Source: Colletes latitarsis (taxonomy: Eukaryota; Arthropoda; Insecta; Hymenoptera; Colletidae). From it: DNA of 64,000 nucleotides. The notes under the pieces were generated by a model that had not been told where the DNA came from, did no database searches, and saw only the letters and a program-made list of their open reading frames with translations. The translations under genes and the position numbers were made by a program. The stretch's first letter is position 1; every line of letters starts with the position of its first letter. Below are positions 25,751 through 39,207 of this stretch, piece after piece. Where the stretch lies: positions 9,734,001 through 9,798,000 of the forward strand of contig NW_027488365.1 in NCBI RefSeq assembly GCF_051014445.1, in the 5' to 3' direction.

Positions 25751-28700
25751 CACTGAAACAGTCGATTAAACCAGGTTTCGATCAATATTTTTGAGGATAA
25801 CGCATGTTAGGTTTAGGTAAGGCCTGGGATTTTCACTCATCAGACTCATACTTTCGCATTCTACACATACTTGTTGAACGGATCCTGGGTTTTTTCTGGT
25901 TTGGATCACGTAGTAATGTGGGACCACACTGAAACAGTCAATTAAACCTGGTTTCGATCAATATTTTAGAGAATAATTCATGTTAGGTCTAGGTCAGGTC
26001 TGGGATTTGCTCTCATCAGGCTCATTCTTTCGCATATTTCTCATACTTGATGGCTAGATCCTGGGCTTTTTCTGGATTGTATCACGTAGTAATGTGGGAC
26101 CACACTGAAACAGTCAATGAAACCTGGTTTCCATCAATATTTTAGAGGACAACGCAAGTTAGGTCTAGGTAAGGCCTGAGATTTTCACTAATCAGACTCA
26201 TACTTTCGCATTCTTCACATACTTGTTGAACGGATCCTGGGTTTTTTCTAGTTTGGATCACGTAGTAATGTGGTACCACACTGAAACATTCAATTAAACC
26301 TGGTCTTGATAAATATTTTAGAGGATAACGCAAGTTAGGTCTGGGATAGGTCTAGGATTTGCCCTCATCAGGCTCTTACTTTCCCATATTTCTCATACTT
26401 CATGGCTAGATCCTGGGCTATTTCTGGATTGGATCACGTAGTAAAGTGGTACCACACTGGAACATTCAATGAAACCTGGTCTGGATAAATATTTTAGAGG
26501 TTAACGCATCTTAGGTCTGGGTTAGGTCTAAGATTTGCCATCGTCAGGCTCACAGTTTAGCGTTTTTCACATACTTGTTGAACAGATCCTGGGTTTTTTC
26601 TGGTTTGGATCACGAAGTAGTGTGGTACCACACTGAAACAGTCCATTAAACATGGTTTCTCTCAATATTTTAGAGGATAACGCATGTTAGGTCTAGGTAA
26701 GGCCTGAGATTTTCACTGATCAGACTCATACTTTCGCATTCTTCACATACTTGTTGAACGGATCCTGAGTTTTTTCTGGTTTGGATCACGTAGTAATGTG
26801 GGGCCACACTGAAACAGTCAATTAAACCTGGTTTCGATCAATATTTTAGAGAATAATTCATGTTAGGTCTAGGTTAGGTCTTGGATTTGCCCTCATCAGG
26901 CTCATACTTTCGCGTTTTTCACATACTCGTTGAACAGATCCTGGGTTATTTTCTGGTTTGGATCACGTAGTAATGTGGTACCACACTGAAACAGACGATT
27001 AAACCAGGTTTCGATCAATATTTTTGAGGATAACGCATGTTAGGTCTAGGTTAGGCCTGGGATTTTCACTCATCAGACTCATACTTTCGCATTCTTCACA
27101 TACTTGTTGAACGGATCCTGGGTTTTTTCTGGTTTGGATCACGTAGTAATGTGGGACCACACTGAAACAGTCAATTAAACCAGGTTTCGATCAATATTTT
27201 AGAGAATTATTCATGTTAGGTCTAGGTCAGGTCTGGGATTTGCTCTCATCAGGCTCATTCTTTCGCATATTTCTCATACTTGATGGCTAGATCCTGGGCT
27301 TTTTCTGGATTGCATCACGTAGTAATGAAGTACAACACTGAAACAGTCCATTAAACCTGGTTTCGCTCAATATTTTAGAGGACAACGCAAGTTAGGTCTG
27401 GGATATGTCTGGGATTTGCCCTCATCAGGCTCATACTTTCGCGTTTTTCGCATACATGTTGAACAGATCCTGGGTTTTTTCTGGTTTGGATCACGTAGTA
27501 GTGAGGTACCACGCTGAAACAGTCCATTAAACCTGGTTTCGCTCAATATTTTAGAGGATAACGCATGTAAGGTCTAGGTTAGGTCTAGGATTTGCTCTCA
27601 TCAGGCTCATTCTTTCGCATATTTCTCATACTTGATGGCTAGATCCTGGGCTTTTTCTGGATTGCATCACGTAGTAATGAAGTACAACACTGAAACAGTC
27701 AATTAAACCTGGTTTCCATCAATATCTTAGAGGACAACGCAAGTTAGGTCTGGGATATGTCTGGGATTTGCCCTCATCAGGCTCATACTTTCGCATTCTT
27801 CACATACTTGTTGAACGGATCCTGGGTTATTCCTGGTTTGGATCACGTAGTAATGTGGGACCACACAGAAACAGTCCATTAAACCTGGTTTCGCTCAATA
27901 TTTTAGAGGATAACGCATGTAAGGTCTAGGTAAGGTCTAGGATTTGCCCTCATCAGGCTCATTCTTTCGCATATTTCTCATACTTCGTGGCTAGATCCTA
28001 GGCTATTTCTGGATTGGATCACGTAGTAAAGTGGTACCACACTGAAACATTCAATGAAACCTGGTCTGGATAAATATTTTAGAGGATAACGCATCTTAGG
28101 TCTGGGTTAGGTCTAAGATTTGCCCTCATCAGGCTCACAGTTTAGCGTTTTTCACATACTTGTTGAACAGATCCTGGGTTTTTTCTGGTTTGGATCACGT
28201 AGTAGTGTGGTACCACGCTGAAACAGACCATTAAACCTGGCTTGGATCAATATTTTAGAGAATAATTCATGTTAGGTCTAGGTTAGGTCTGGGATTTGCT
28301 CTCATCAGGCTCATTCTTTCGCGTTTTTCACATACTTGTTGAACAGATCCTGGGTTTTTTCTGGTTTGGATCACGAAGTAGTGTGGTACCACACTGAAAC
28401 GGTCCATTAAACCTGGTTTCGCTCAATATTTTAGAGGATAACGCATGTTAGGTCTAGGTTAGGTCTGGGATTTGCTCTCATAAGGCTCATTCTTTCGCAT
28501 ATTTCTCATACTTGATGGCTAGATCCTGGGCTTTTTCTAGATTGCATCACGTAGTAATGTAGTACCACACTGAAACAGTCAATGAAACCTGGTTTCCATC
28601 AATATTTTAGAGGACAACGCAAGTTGGGTCTAGGTAAGTCCTGAAATTTCACTGATCAGACTCATACTTTCGCATTCTTCACATACTTGTTGAACGGATC

Positions 28701-28900
28701 CTGGGTTTTTTCTGGTTTTGATCACGCAGTAATGAGGTACCACAATGAAACATTCAATTAAACCTCGTCTTGATAAAAATTTTACAGAATAACGCATGTT
28801 AGGTCTGGGTTAGGTCTAGGATTTGCCCTCATCAGGCTCATACTTTCGCATATTTCACATACTTCATGGCTAGATCCTGGGCTTTTTCTGGATTGCATCA
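25751..28900 (+). repeat. Diverged satellite monomers
   Basis: About 18 monomers of mixed types. One 352-bp step is seen: GGGATATGTC at 27,400 and 27,752. The last clear CACAGTTTAGCG copy of the window is near 28,138. No gene or insertion. Confidence 0.78.
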
Positions 28901-28938
28901 CGTAATAAAGTGGTACCACACTGAAACATTCAATGAAA

Positions 28939-29205
28939 CCTTGTTTCCATCAATATTTTAGAGGACAACGCATGTTAGGTCTAGGTTAGGCCTGGGATTT
29001 GCCCTCATCAGGGTCATACTGTCGCATATTTCTCATACTTCATGGCTAGATCCTGGGCGTTTTCTGGATTGCATCACGTAGTAATGAAGTACAACACTGA
29101 AACAGTCAATTAAACCTTGTTTCCATCAATATTTTAGAGGACAACGCATGTTAGGTCTAGGTTAGGCCTGGGATTTGCCCTCATCAGGGTCATACTGTCG
29201 CAGTT
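28939..29205 (+). repeat. Neighbouring monomers sharing CCTTGTTTCC and CATACTGTCGCA
   Basis: The half-monomer 28,939-29,029 is repeated at 29,115-29,205, exactly 176 bp on, with two private variants. The right copy then continues as a hybrid (see 29,190-29,235). Confidence 0.82.
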
Positions 29206-29235
29206 TTAACATACTTGTTGAACGGATCCTGGGAT
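29190..29235 (+). repeat. Hybrid monomer: rare-type left part, common-type right part
   Basis: It begins like the rare CTGATCGAGGG monomer class (CAGGGTCATAC then CAGTTTTAACATAC) but switches to the common TTGTTGAACGGATCCTGGG within about 10 bases. A crossover or gene conversion inside the monomer tail explains it best. Confidence 0.78.
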
Positions 29236-29264
29236 TTTTCTGGTTTGGTTCACGTAGTAATGTG

Positions 29265-29752
29265 GTACCACACTGAAACATTCAATTACACCTGGTCTTG
29301 ATAAATATTTTAGAGGATAACACAAGTTAAGTCTGGGATAGGTCTGGGATTTGACCTCATCAGACTCATACTTTCGCGTTTTTCACATACTTGTTGAACA
29401 GATCCTGGGTTTTTTCTGGTTTGGATCACGTAGTAGTGTGGTACCACACTGAAAGAGTCCACTAAACCTGGTTGCGATCAATATTTTAGAGGATAACGCA
29501 TGTTAGGTCTGGGTTAGGTCTAGTATTTGCCCTCATCAGGCTCATTCTTTCGCATATTTCTCAAACTTGATGGCTTGATCCTGGGCTTTTTCTGGATTGC
29601 ATCACGTAGTAATGTGGTACCACACTGAAACATTCAATTAAACCTGGTCTTGATAAATATTTTAGAGGATAACACAAGTTAAGTCTGGGATAGGTCTGGG
29701 ATTTGACCTCATCAGACTCATACTTTCGCGTTTTTCACATACTTGTTGAACT
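29265..29752 (+). repeat. 2-monomer (352-bp) duplication
   Basis: CACAAGTTAAGTCTGGG at 29,321 and 29,673 is 352 bp apart, with matching flanks (CTTGATAAATATTTT before, TTTCGCGTTTTTCAC after). Confidence 0.8.
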
Positions 29753-29999
29753 GATCCTGGGTTTTTCCTGGTTTGGATCACGTAGTAATGTGGTACCACA
29801 CTGAGACATTCAATTAAACCTGGTCTTGATAAATATTTTAGAGAATAACGCATGTTAGGACTGGGTTAGGTCTAAGATTTGCCCTCATCGGGCTCATACT
29901 TTCGCATATTTCTCATACTTCATGGCTAGATCCTGGGCTATTTCTGGATTGGATCACGTTGTAAAGTGGTACCACACTGAAACATTCAATGAAACCTGG

Positions 30000-31990
30000 T
30001 CTGGATAAATATTTTAGAGGATAACGCATGTTAGGTCAAGGTTAGGTCTAAGATTTGCCCTCATCAGGCTCACAGTTTCGCGTTTTTCACATACTTGTTG
30101 AACAGATCCAGGGTTTTTTCTGGTTTGGATCACGTAGTAATGTGGTACCACACTGAAACATTCAATTAAACCTGGTCTTGATAAATATTTTAGAGGATAA
30201 CGCATGTTAGGTCTGGGTTAGGTCTGTGATTTGCCCTCATCAGGGTCATACTTTCGCAGTTTTAACATGCATGTTGACCTGATCGAGGGTTTTTTCTGGT
30301 TTGGATCACGTAGTAATGTGGGACCACACTGAAACAGTCAATTAAATCTGGTTTTGTTCAATATTTTAGACAATAATTCATGTTAGGTCTAGGTTAGGCC
30401 TGGGATTTTCACTCATCAGACTCATACTTTCGCATTCTTCACATACTTGTTGAACGGATCCTGGGTTTTTTCTGGTTTGGATCACGTAGTAATGTGGGAC
30501 CACACTGAAACAGTCAATTAAACCTGGTTTCGATCAATATTTTAGAGAATAATTCATGTTAGGTCTAGGTTAGGTCTGGGATTTGCTCTCATCAGGCTCA
30601 TTCTTTCGCATATTTCTCATACATGTAGAACAGATCCTGGGTTTTTTCTGTTTTGGATCACGTAGTAATGTGGGACCACACTGAAACAATCAATTAAACC
30701 TGGTCTTGATAAATATTTTAGAGGATAACGCATGTTAGGTCTGGGTTAGGTCTAGGATTTGCCCTCATCAGGCTCATACTTTCGCATATTGCTCATACTT
30801 CATGGCTAGATCCTGGGCTGTTTCTGGATTCTATCACGTAGTAATGTGGTACCACGCTGAAACAGTCAATTAAACCTGATTTCGATCAATATTTTAGAGG
30901 ATAACGCAAGTTAGGTCTGGGATAGGTCTAGGATTTGCCCTCATCAGGCTCTTACTTTCGCATATTTCTCATACTTCATGGCTAGATCCTGGGCTATTTC
31001 TGGATTGGATCATGTAGTAAAGTGGTACCACACTGAAACATTCAATGAAACCTGGTCTGGATAAATATTTTAGAGGATAACGCATGTTAGGTCAAGGTTA
31101 GGTCTAAGATTTGCCCTCATCAGGCTCACAGTTTCGCGTTTTTCACATACTTGTTGAACAGATCCTCGGTTTTTTCTGGTTTGGATTACGTAGTAATGTG
31201 GTACCACACTGAAACAGTCCATTAAACCTGGTTTCGCTCAATATTTTAGAGGATACCGCATGTTAGATCTAGGTTAGGTCTGGGGTTTGCTGTCATCAGG
31301 CTCGTTCTTTCGCATATTTCTCATACTTGGTGGCTAGATCCTGGGCTTTTTCTAGATTGCATCACGTAGTAATGTAGTACCACACTGAAACATTCAATGA
31401 AACCTGGTCTGGATAAATATTTTAGAGGATAACGCATGTTAGGTCAAGGTTAGGTCTAAGATTTGCCATCATCAGGCTCACAGTTTCGCGTTTTTCACAT
31501 ACTTGTTGAACAGATCCAGGGTTTTTTCTGGTTTGGATCACGTAGTAATGTGGTACCACACTGAAACATTCAATTAAACCTGGTCTTGATAAATATTTTA
31601 GAGAATAACGCATGTTAGGACTGGGTTAGGTCTAGGATTTGCCCTCATCGGGCTCATACTTTCGCATATTTCTCATACTTCATGGCTAGATCCTGGGCTA
31701 TTTCTGGATTGGATCACGTAGTAAAGTGGTACCACACTGAAACATTCAATGAAACCTGGTCTGGATAAATATTTTAGAGGATAACGCATGTTAGGTCAAG
31801 GTTAGGTCTAAGATTTGCCATCATCAGGCTCACAGTTTCGCGTTTTTCACATACTTGTTGAACAGATCCAGGGTTTTTTCTGGTTTGGATCACGTAGTAA
31901 TGTGGTACCACACTGAAGCATTAAATTAAACCTGGTCTTGATAAATATTTTAGAGGATAACGCATGTTAGGTCTGGGTTAGGTCTGTGAT
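30000..31990 (+). repeat. 8-monomer repeat with a nested 2-monomer step
   Basis: The private variant GATCCAGGG lies at 30,105, 31,513 and 31,865: steps of 1,408 bp (8 monomers) and 352 bp (2 monomers). The surrounding monomers share GGTCAAGGTTAGGTCTAAG and CACAGTTTCGCG. The last two copies also share GCCATCATCAGG. Confidence 0.84.
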
Positions 31991-33120
31991 TTGCCCTCAT
32001 CAGGGTCATACTTTCGCAGTTTTAACATGGATGTTGACCTGATCGAGGGTTTTTTTTGCTTTGAATCACGTAGTAAAGTGGTACCACACTAAAGCAGTCA
32101 ATTAAACCTGGTCTCGATCAATATTTTAGAGGATAACGCATGTTAGGTCTGGGATAGGTCTGGGATTAGCCCTAATCAGGGTCATACTGTCGCACACTTG
32201 ACATACTCGTTGATCAGATCCTGGGTTTTTTTCTGGTTTGGAACACGTAGTAATGTGGTACCACACTGAAACAGTCGATTAAACCTGGTTTCGATCAATA
32301 TTATTGAGGATAACGCATGTTAGGTCTAGTTTAGGCCTGGGATTTTCACTCATCAGACTCATACTTTCGCATTCTTCACATACTTGTTGAACGGACCCTG
32401 GGTTCTTTCTGGTTTGGATCACGTAGTAATGTGGGACCACACTGAAACAGTCAATTAAACCTGGTTTCGATCAATATTTTAGAGAATAATTCATGTTAGG
32501 TCTAGGTTAGGTCTGGGATTTGCTCTCATCGGGCTCATTCTTTCGCATATTTCTCATACATGTAGAACAGATACTGGGTTTTTTCTGTTTTGGATCACGT
32601 AGTAATGTGGGACCACACTGAAACAATCAATTAAACCTGGTCTTGATAAATATTTTAGAGGATAACACATGTTAGGTCTGGGTTAGGTCTAGCATTTGCC
32701 CTCATCAGGCTCATACTTTCGCATATTGCTCATACTTCATGGCTAGATCCTGGGCTGTTTCTGGATTGTATCACGTAGTAATGTAGTACCACGCTGAAAC
32801 AGTCAATTAAACCTGATTTCGATCAATATTTTAGAGGATAACGCAAGTTAGGTCTGGGATAGGTCTAGGATTTGCCCTCATGAGGCTCCTACTTTCGCAT
32901 ATTTCTCATACTTCATGGCTAGATCCCGGGCTATTTCTGGATTGGATCACGTAGTAAAGTGGTACGACACTGAAACATTCAATGAAACCTGGTCTGGATA
33001 AATAGTTTAGAGGATAACGCATGTTAGGTCAAGGTTAGGTCTAAGATTTGCCCTCATCAGGCTCACAGTTTCGCGTTTTTCACATACTTGTTGAACAGAT
33101 CCTGGGTTGTTTCTGGTTTG
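30600..33120 (+). repeat. 11-monomer (1,937-bp) repeat
   Basis: ACATGTAGAACAG lies at 30,621 and 32,558, and TTCGATCAATATTTTAG preceded by AACCTGA at 30,881 and 32,818, both 1,937 bp apart. The matched stretch is about 530 bases (30,600-31,130 against 32,540-33,070) with scattered differences, so it is older than the 9-monomer HOR. Confidence 0.8.
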
Positions 33121-34129
33121 GATCACGTAGTAATGTGGTACCACACTAAAACAGTCGATTAAACCAGGATCCGATCAGTATTTTTGAGGATAACGCATGT
33201 TAGGTCTAGGTTAGGTCTGGGATTTTCACTCATTAGACTCATACTTTCGCATTCTTCACATACTTGTTGAACGGATCCTAGGTTTTTTCTGGTTTGGATC
33301 ACGTAGTAATGTGGGACCACACTGAAACAATCAATTACACCTGGTTTCGATCAATATTTAAGAGAATAATTCATGTTAGGTCTAGTTTAGGTCTGGGATT
33401 TGCTCTCATCAGGCTCATTCTTTCGCATATTTCTCAAACTTGATGGCTAGATCCTGGGCTTTTTCTGGATTGCATCACGTAGTAATGAAGTACAGCACTG
33501 AAACAGTCAATTAAACCTGGTTTCCATCAATATCTTAGAGGACAACGCAAGTTAGGTCTGGGATAGGTCAGGGATTTGCCCTCATCAGGCTCATACTTTC
33601 GCGTTTTTCACATCCTTGTTGAACAGACCCTGGGCTTTTTCTGGTTTGGATCACGTAGTAGTGTGGTTCCACACTGAAACAGTCCATTAAACCTGGATTG
33701 GATCAATATTTTAGAGGATAACGCATGTTAGGTCTAGGTTAGGTCTGGGATTTTTACTCATCAGACCCATACTTTCGCATTCTTCACATACTCGTTGAAC
33801 AGATCCTGGGTTATTTTCTGGTTTGGATCACATAGTAATGTGGTACCACACTGAAACAGTCGATTAAACCAGGTTTCGATGAATATCTTTGAGGATAACG
33901 CATGTTAGGTCTAGGTTAGGCCTGCGATTTTCACTCATCAAACTCATACTTTCGCATTCTTCACATACTTGTTGAACGGATCCTGGGTTTATTCTGGTTT
34001 GCATCACGTAGTAATGTGGGACCACACTGAAACAGTCAATTAAACCTGGTTTCGATCAATATTTTAGAGGATAACGCAAGTTAGGTCTGGGATAGGTCTG
34101 GGATTTGCCCTCATCAGGCTCATACTTTC
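33120..34129 (+). repeat. Diverged satellite monomers
   Basis: About six monomers with private changes (AACCAGGATCCGATCAG, GAATATCTTTGAGG, GTTCCACACTG). No clear HOR partner was recognised, and no other content. Confidence 0.75.
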
Positions 34130-35200
34130 GCGTTTTTCACATACTTGTTGAACAGATCCTGGGTTTTTTCTGGTTTGGATCACGTAGTAGTGTGGTACCA
34201 CACAGAAACAGTCCATTAAACCTGGTTGCGATCAATATTTTAGAGGATAACTCATGTTAGGTCTGGGTTAGGTCTAGGATTTGCCCTCATCAGGCTCATT
34301 CTTTCGCATATTTCTTATACTTGATGGCTAGATCCTAGGCTTTTTCTGGATTGCATCACGTAGTAATGTGGTACCACACTGAAACATTCAATTAATCCTG
34401 GTCTTGAAAAATGTTTTAGAGGATAACGCATGTTAGGTCTGGGATAGGTGTGGGATTTGCCATCATCAGGCTCATACTTTCGCAGTTTTAACATGCATGC
34501 TGACCTGATCGAGGGTTTTTTCTGCTTTGGATCACGTAGTAAAGTGGTACCACACTAAAACTGTCAATTAAACCTGGTTTCGATCAATATTTTAGAGGAT
34601 ATCGCAAGTTAGGTCTGGGATAGGTCTGTGATTTGCCCTCATCAGACTCATACTTTCGCACACTTCACATACTCGTTGATCAGATCCTGGGTTTTTTTCT
34701 GGTTTGGTTCACGTAGTAATGTGGTACCACACTGAAACATTCAATTAAACCTGGTCTTGATAAATATTTTAGAGGATAACGCATGTTAGGTCTGGGTTAG
34801 GTCTAGGATTTGCCCTCATCAGGCTCATACTTTCGCATATTTCTCATACTTCATGGCTGAATCCTGGGCTATTTCTGGATTGTATCACGTAGTAATATGG
34901 TACCACGCTGAAACATTCAATTAAACCTGGTCTTGATAAATATTTTAGAGGATAACGCAAGTTAGGTCTGGGATAGGCCTGGGATTTGCCCTCATCAGAC
35001 TCATACTTACGCACTCTTCACATACTCGTTGAACAGATCCTGGGTTATTTTCTGGTTTGGATCACATAGTAATGTGGTACCAAACTGAAACAGTCGATTA
35101 AACCAGGTTTCGATCAATATTTTTGAGGATAACGCATGTTAGGTCTAGGTTAGGCCTGGGATTTTCACTCATCAAACTCATACCTTCGCATTCTTCACAT
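34130..35200 (+). repeat. Block repeated at 36,770-37,640, here with one extra rare-class monomer
   Basis: CACAGAAACAGTCC at 34,201 pairs with 36,839 (2,638 bp), and GGTCTGTGATTTGC near 34,621 pairs with 37,083 (2,462 bp). The 176-bp difference is one monomer, the rare GATCGAGGG copy at 34,502, which is absent from the second block. Confidence 0.8.
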
Positions 35201-35339
35201 ACTTGTTGAACGGATCCTGGGTTTTTTCTGCTTTGCATCACGTAGTAATGTGGGACCACACTGAAACAGTCAATTAAACCTGGTTTCGATCAATATTTTA
35301 GAGGATAACGCAAGTTAGGTCTGGGATAGGTCTGGGATT

Positions 35340-36200
35340 TGCCCTCATCAGGCTCATACTTTCGCATATTGCTCATACTTCATGGCTAGATCCTGGGCTG
35401 TTTCTGGATTGTATCACGTAGTAATGTGGTACCACGCTGAAACAGTCAATTAAACCTGATTTCGATCAATATCTTAGAGGATAACGCAAGTTAGGTCTGG
35501 GATAGGTCTAGGATTTGCCCTCATCAGGCTCTTACTTTCGCATATTTCTCATACTTCATGGCTAGATCCTGGGCTATTTCTGGATTGGATCATGTAGTAA
35601 AGTGGTACCACACTGAAACATTCAATGAAACCTGGTCTGGATAAATATTTTAGAGGATAACGCATGTTAGGTCAAGGTTAGGTCTAAGTTTTGCCCTCAT
35701 CAGGCTCACAGTTTCGCGTTTTTCACATACTTGTTGAACAGATCCTGTGTTTTTTCTGGTTTGGATCACGTAGTAATGTGGTACCACACTGAAACAGTCC
35801 ATTAAACCTGGTTTCGCTCAATATTTTAGAGGATACCGCATGTTAGGTCTAGGTTAGGTCTGGGATTTGCTGTCATCAGGCTCGTTCTTTCGCATATTTC
35901 TCATACTTGATGGCTAGATCCTGGGCTTTTTCTAGATTGCATCACGTAGTAATGTAGTACCACACTGAAACAGTCAATGAAACCAGATTTCCATCAATAT
36001 TTTAGAAGACATCGCAAGTTAGGTCTAGGTAAGGCCTGAGATTTTCACTGATCAGACTCATACTTTCGCAGTCTTCACATACTTGTTGTACGGATCCTCG
36101 GTTTTTTCTGGATTGGATCACGTAGTAATGTGGTACCACACTGAAACATTCAATTAAACCTGGTCTTGATAAATATTTTAGAGAATAACGCATGTTAGGA
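35340..36200 (+). repeat. Distant copy of the 30.8-31.6 kb block (offset 4,580 bp)
   Basis: AACCTGATTTCGATC at 35,461 pairs with 30,881, and the following monomers (TGGATCATGTAGTAAAG, GGATACCGCATG, GGCTCGTTC) match in order at the same 4,580-bp offset (26 monomers + 4). Confidence 0.8.
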
Positions 36201-36301
36201 CTGGGTTAGGTCTAGGATTTGCCCTCATCGGGCTCATACTTTCGCATATTTCTCATACTTCATGGCTAGATCCTGGGCTATTTCTGGATTGGATCACGTA
36301 G

Positions 36302-36645
36302 TAAAGTGGTACCACACTGAAACATTCAATGAAACCTGGTCTGGATAAATAGTTTAGAGGGTAACGCATGTTAGGTCAAGGTTAGGTCTAAGATTTGCCC
36401 TCATCAGGCTCACAGTTTCGCGTTTTTCACATGTTGAACAGATCCTGGATTGTTTCTGGTTTGGATCACGTAGTAAAGTGGTACCACACTGAAACATTCA
36501 ATGAAACCTGGTCTGGATAAATAGTTTAGAGGATAACGCATGTTAGGTCAAGGTTAGGTCTAAGATTTGCCCTCATCAGGCTCACAGTTTCGCGTTTTTC
36601 ACATACTTGTTGAACAGATCCTGGGTTGTTTCTGGTTTGGATCAC
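36302..36645 (+). repeat. Adjacent duplicated monomers, one with a 4-bp deletion
   Basis: AATAGTTTAGAGG lies at 36,348 and 36,520, 172 bp apart instead of 176. The missing four bases are in the tail near 36,432, where CACATACTTGTTG is shortened to CACATGTTG. The second copy has the full tail. Confidence 0.87.
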
Positions 36646-36769
36646 GTAGTAATGTGGTACCACACTGAAACAGTCAATTAAACCTGGTTTCGATCAATAT
36701 TTTAGAGGATAACGCATGTTAGGTCTGGGATAGGTCTGGGATTTGCCCTCATCGGGCTCATACTTTCGC

Positions 36770-37640
36770 GTTTTTCACATACTTGTTGAACAGATCCTGG
36801 GTTTTTTCTGGTTTGGATCACGTAGTAGTGTGGTACCACACAGAAACAGTCCATTAAACCTGGTTGCGATCAATATTTTAGAGGATAACGCATGTTAGGT
36901 CTGGGTTAGGTCTAGGATTTGCCCTCATCAGGCTCATTCTTTCGCATATTTCTTATACTTGATGGCTAGATCCTAGGCTTTTTCTGGATTGCATCACGTA
37001 GTAATGTGGTACCACACTGAAACATTCAATTAAACCTGGTCTTGATAAATATTTTAGAGGATAACGCAAGTTAGGTCTGGGATAGGTCTGTGATTTGCTC
37101 TCATCAGACTCATACTTTCGCACACTTCACATACTCATTGATCAGATCCTTGGTTTTTTTCTGGTTTGGTTCACGTAGTAATGTGGTGCCACACTGAAAC
37201 ATTCATTTAAGCCTGGTCTTGATAAATATTTTAGAGGATAACGCATGTTAGGTCTGGGTTAGGCCTAGGATTTGCCCTCATTAGGCTCATACTTTCGCAT
37301 ATTTCTCATACTTCATGGCTAGATCCTGGGCTATTTCTGGATTGTATCACGTAGTAATGTGGTACCACGCTGAAACATTCAATTAAACCTGGTCTTGATA
37401 AATATTTTAGAGGATAACGCATGTTAGGTCTGGGATAGGTCTGGGATTTGCCCTCATCAGACTCATACTTTCGCACACTTCACATACTCGTTGAACAGAT
37501 CCTGGGTTATTTTCTGGTTTGGATCACATAGTAATGTGGTACCACACTGAAACAGTCGATTAAACCAGGTTTCGATCAATATTTTTGAGGATAACGCATG
37601 TTAGGTCTAGGTAAGGCCTGGGATTTTCACTCATCAGACT
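36770..37640 (+). repeat. Second copy of the 34.1-35.2 kb block, lacking one monomer
   Basis: Shares CACAGAAACAGTCC, CTTATACTTGATGGC with GATCCTAGGC, and TTGATCAGATCC with the earlier block, in the same order. The rare-class monomer is missing and the offset drops from 2,638 to 2,462 bp. Confidence 0.78.
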
Positions 37641-39207
37641 CATACATTCGCATTCCTCACATACTTGTTGAACGGATCCTGGGTTTTTTCTGGTTTGTAT
37701 CACGTAGTAATGTGGTACCACACTGAAGCAGTCCATTAAACCTGGTTTGGATCAATATTTTAGAGGATAACGCATGTTAGGTCTAAGTTAGCCCTGGGAT
37801 TTTCACTCATCAGACTCATACTTTCGCATTCTTCTTATACTTGTTGAACTGATCCTGGGTTTTTTCTCGTTTGGATCACGTAGTAATGTGGTACCACACT
37901 GAAACAGTCGATTAAACCTGGTTTCGATCAATATTTTAGAGGACAACGCAAGTTAAGTCTGGGATTGGTCTGGGATTTGACCTCATCAGACTCATACTTT
38001 CGCACACTTCACATACTCGTCGATCAGATCCTGGGTTATTTTCTGGTTTGGATCACATAGTAATGTGGTACCACACTGAAACAGTCGATTAAACCAGGTT
38101 TCGATCAATATTTTTGAGGATAACGCATGTTAGGTCTAGGTTAGGCCTGGGATTTTCACACATCAGACTCATACTTTCGCATTCTTCACATACTTGTTGA
38201 ACGGATCCTGGGTTTTTTCTGGTTTGGATCACGTACTAATGTGGGTCCACACTGAAACAATCAATTAAACCTGGTCTTGAAAAATATTTTAGAGGATAAC
38301 GCATGTTAGGTCTGGGATAGGTCTGGGATTTGCCGTCATCAGACTCATTCTTTCGCATATTTCTCATTCTTGATGGCTAGATCCTGGGCTTTTTCTGGAT
38401 TGCATCACGTAGTAATGAAGTACAACACTGAAACAGTCAATTAAACCTGGTTTCGATCAATATTTTAGAGAATAATTCATGTTAGGTCTAGGTTAGGTCT
38501 GGGATTTGCTCTCATCAGGCACATTCTTTCGCATATTTCTCATACTTGATGGCTAGATCCTGGGCTGTTTCTGGATTGTATGACGTAGTAATGTGGTACC
38601 ACACTGAAACAGTCAATTAAACCTGGTGTCGATCAATATTTTAGAGGATAACGCAAGTTAGGTCTAGGTTAGGCCTGGGATTTGCACTCATCAGGGTCAT
38701 ACTTTCGCAGTTTTAACATACATGTTGACCTGATCGAGGGTTATTTCTGCTTTGGATCACGTAGTAGGGTGGTACCACACTGAAACATTCAATTAAACCT
38801 GGTCTTGATAAATATTTTAGAGGATAACGCATGTTAGGTCTAGGTTAGGTCTGGGATTTGCTCTCATCAGGCTCATTCTTTCGCATATTTCTCATACTTG
38901 ATGGCTATATCCTGGGCTTTTTCTGGACTGCATCACGTAGTAATGAAGTACAACACTGAAATAGTCAATTAAACCTGGTTTCCATCAATATCTTAGAGGA
39001 CAACGCAAGTTAGGTCTGGCATAGGACTGGGATTCGCCCTCATCAGGCTCATACTTTCGCGTTTTTCACATATTTGTTGAACAGATCCTGGGTTTTTTCT
39101 GGTTTGTATCACGTAGTAATGAAGAACAACACTGAAACAGTCAATTAAACCAGGTTTCCATCAATATCTTAGAGGACAACGCAAGTTAGGTCTGGCATAG
39201 GTCTGGG
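37641..39207 (+). repeat. Satellite monomers partly matching 58.1-58.9 kb
   Basis: CATTCTTCTTATACTTG at 37,827 recurs at 58,441, a distance of 20,614 bp (117 monomers + 22). Flanking monomers (GTATCACG start, TTGGATCAATATTTT, then AACTGATCCTGGG and AAGTTAAGTCTGGGATTGG) also match in order. This is the longest-range similarity I found. Confidence 0.72.
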
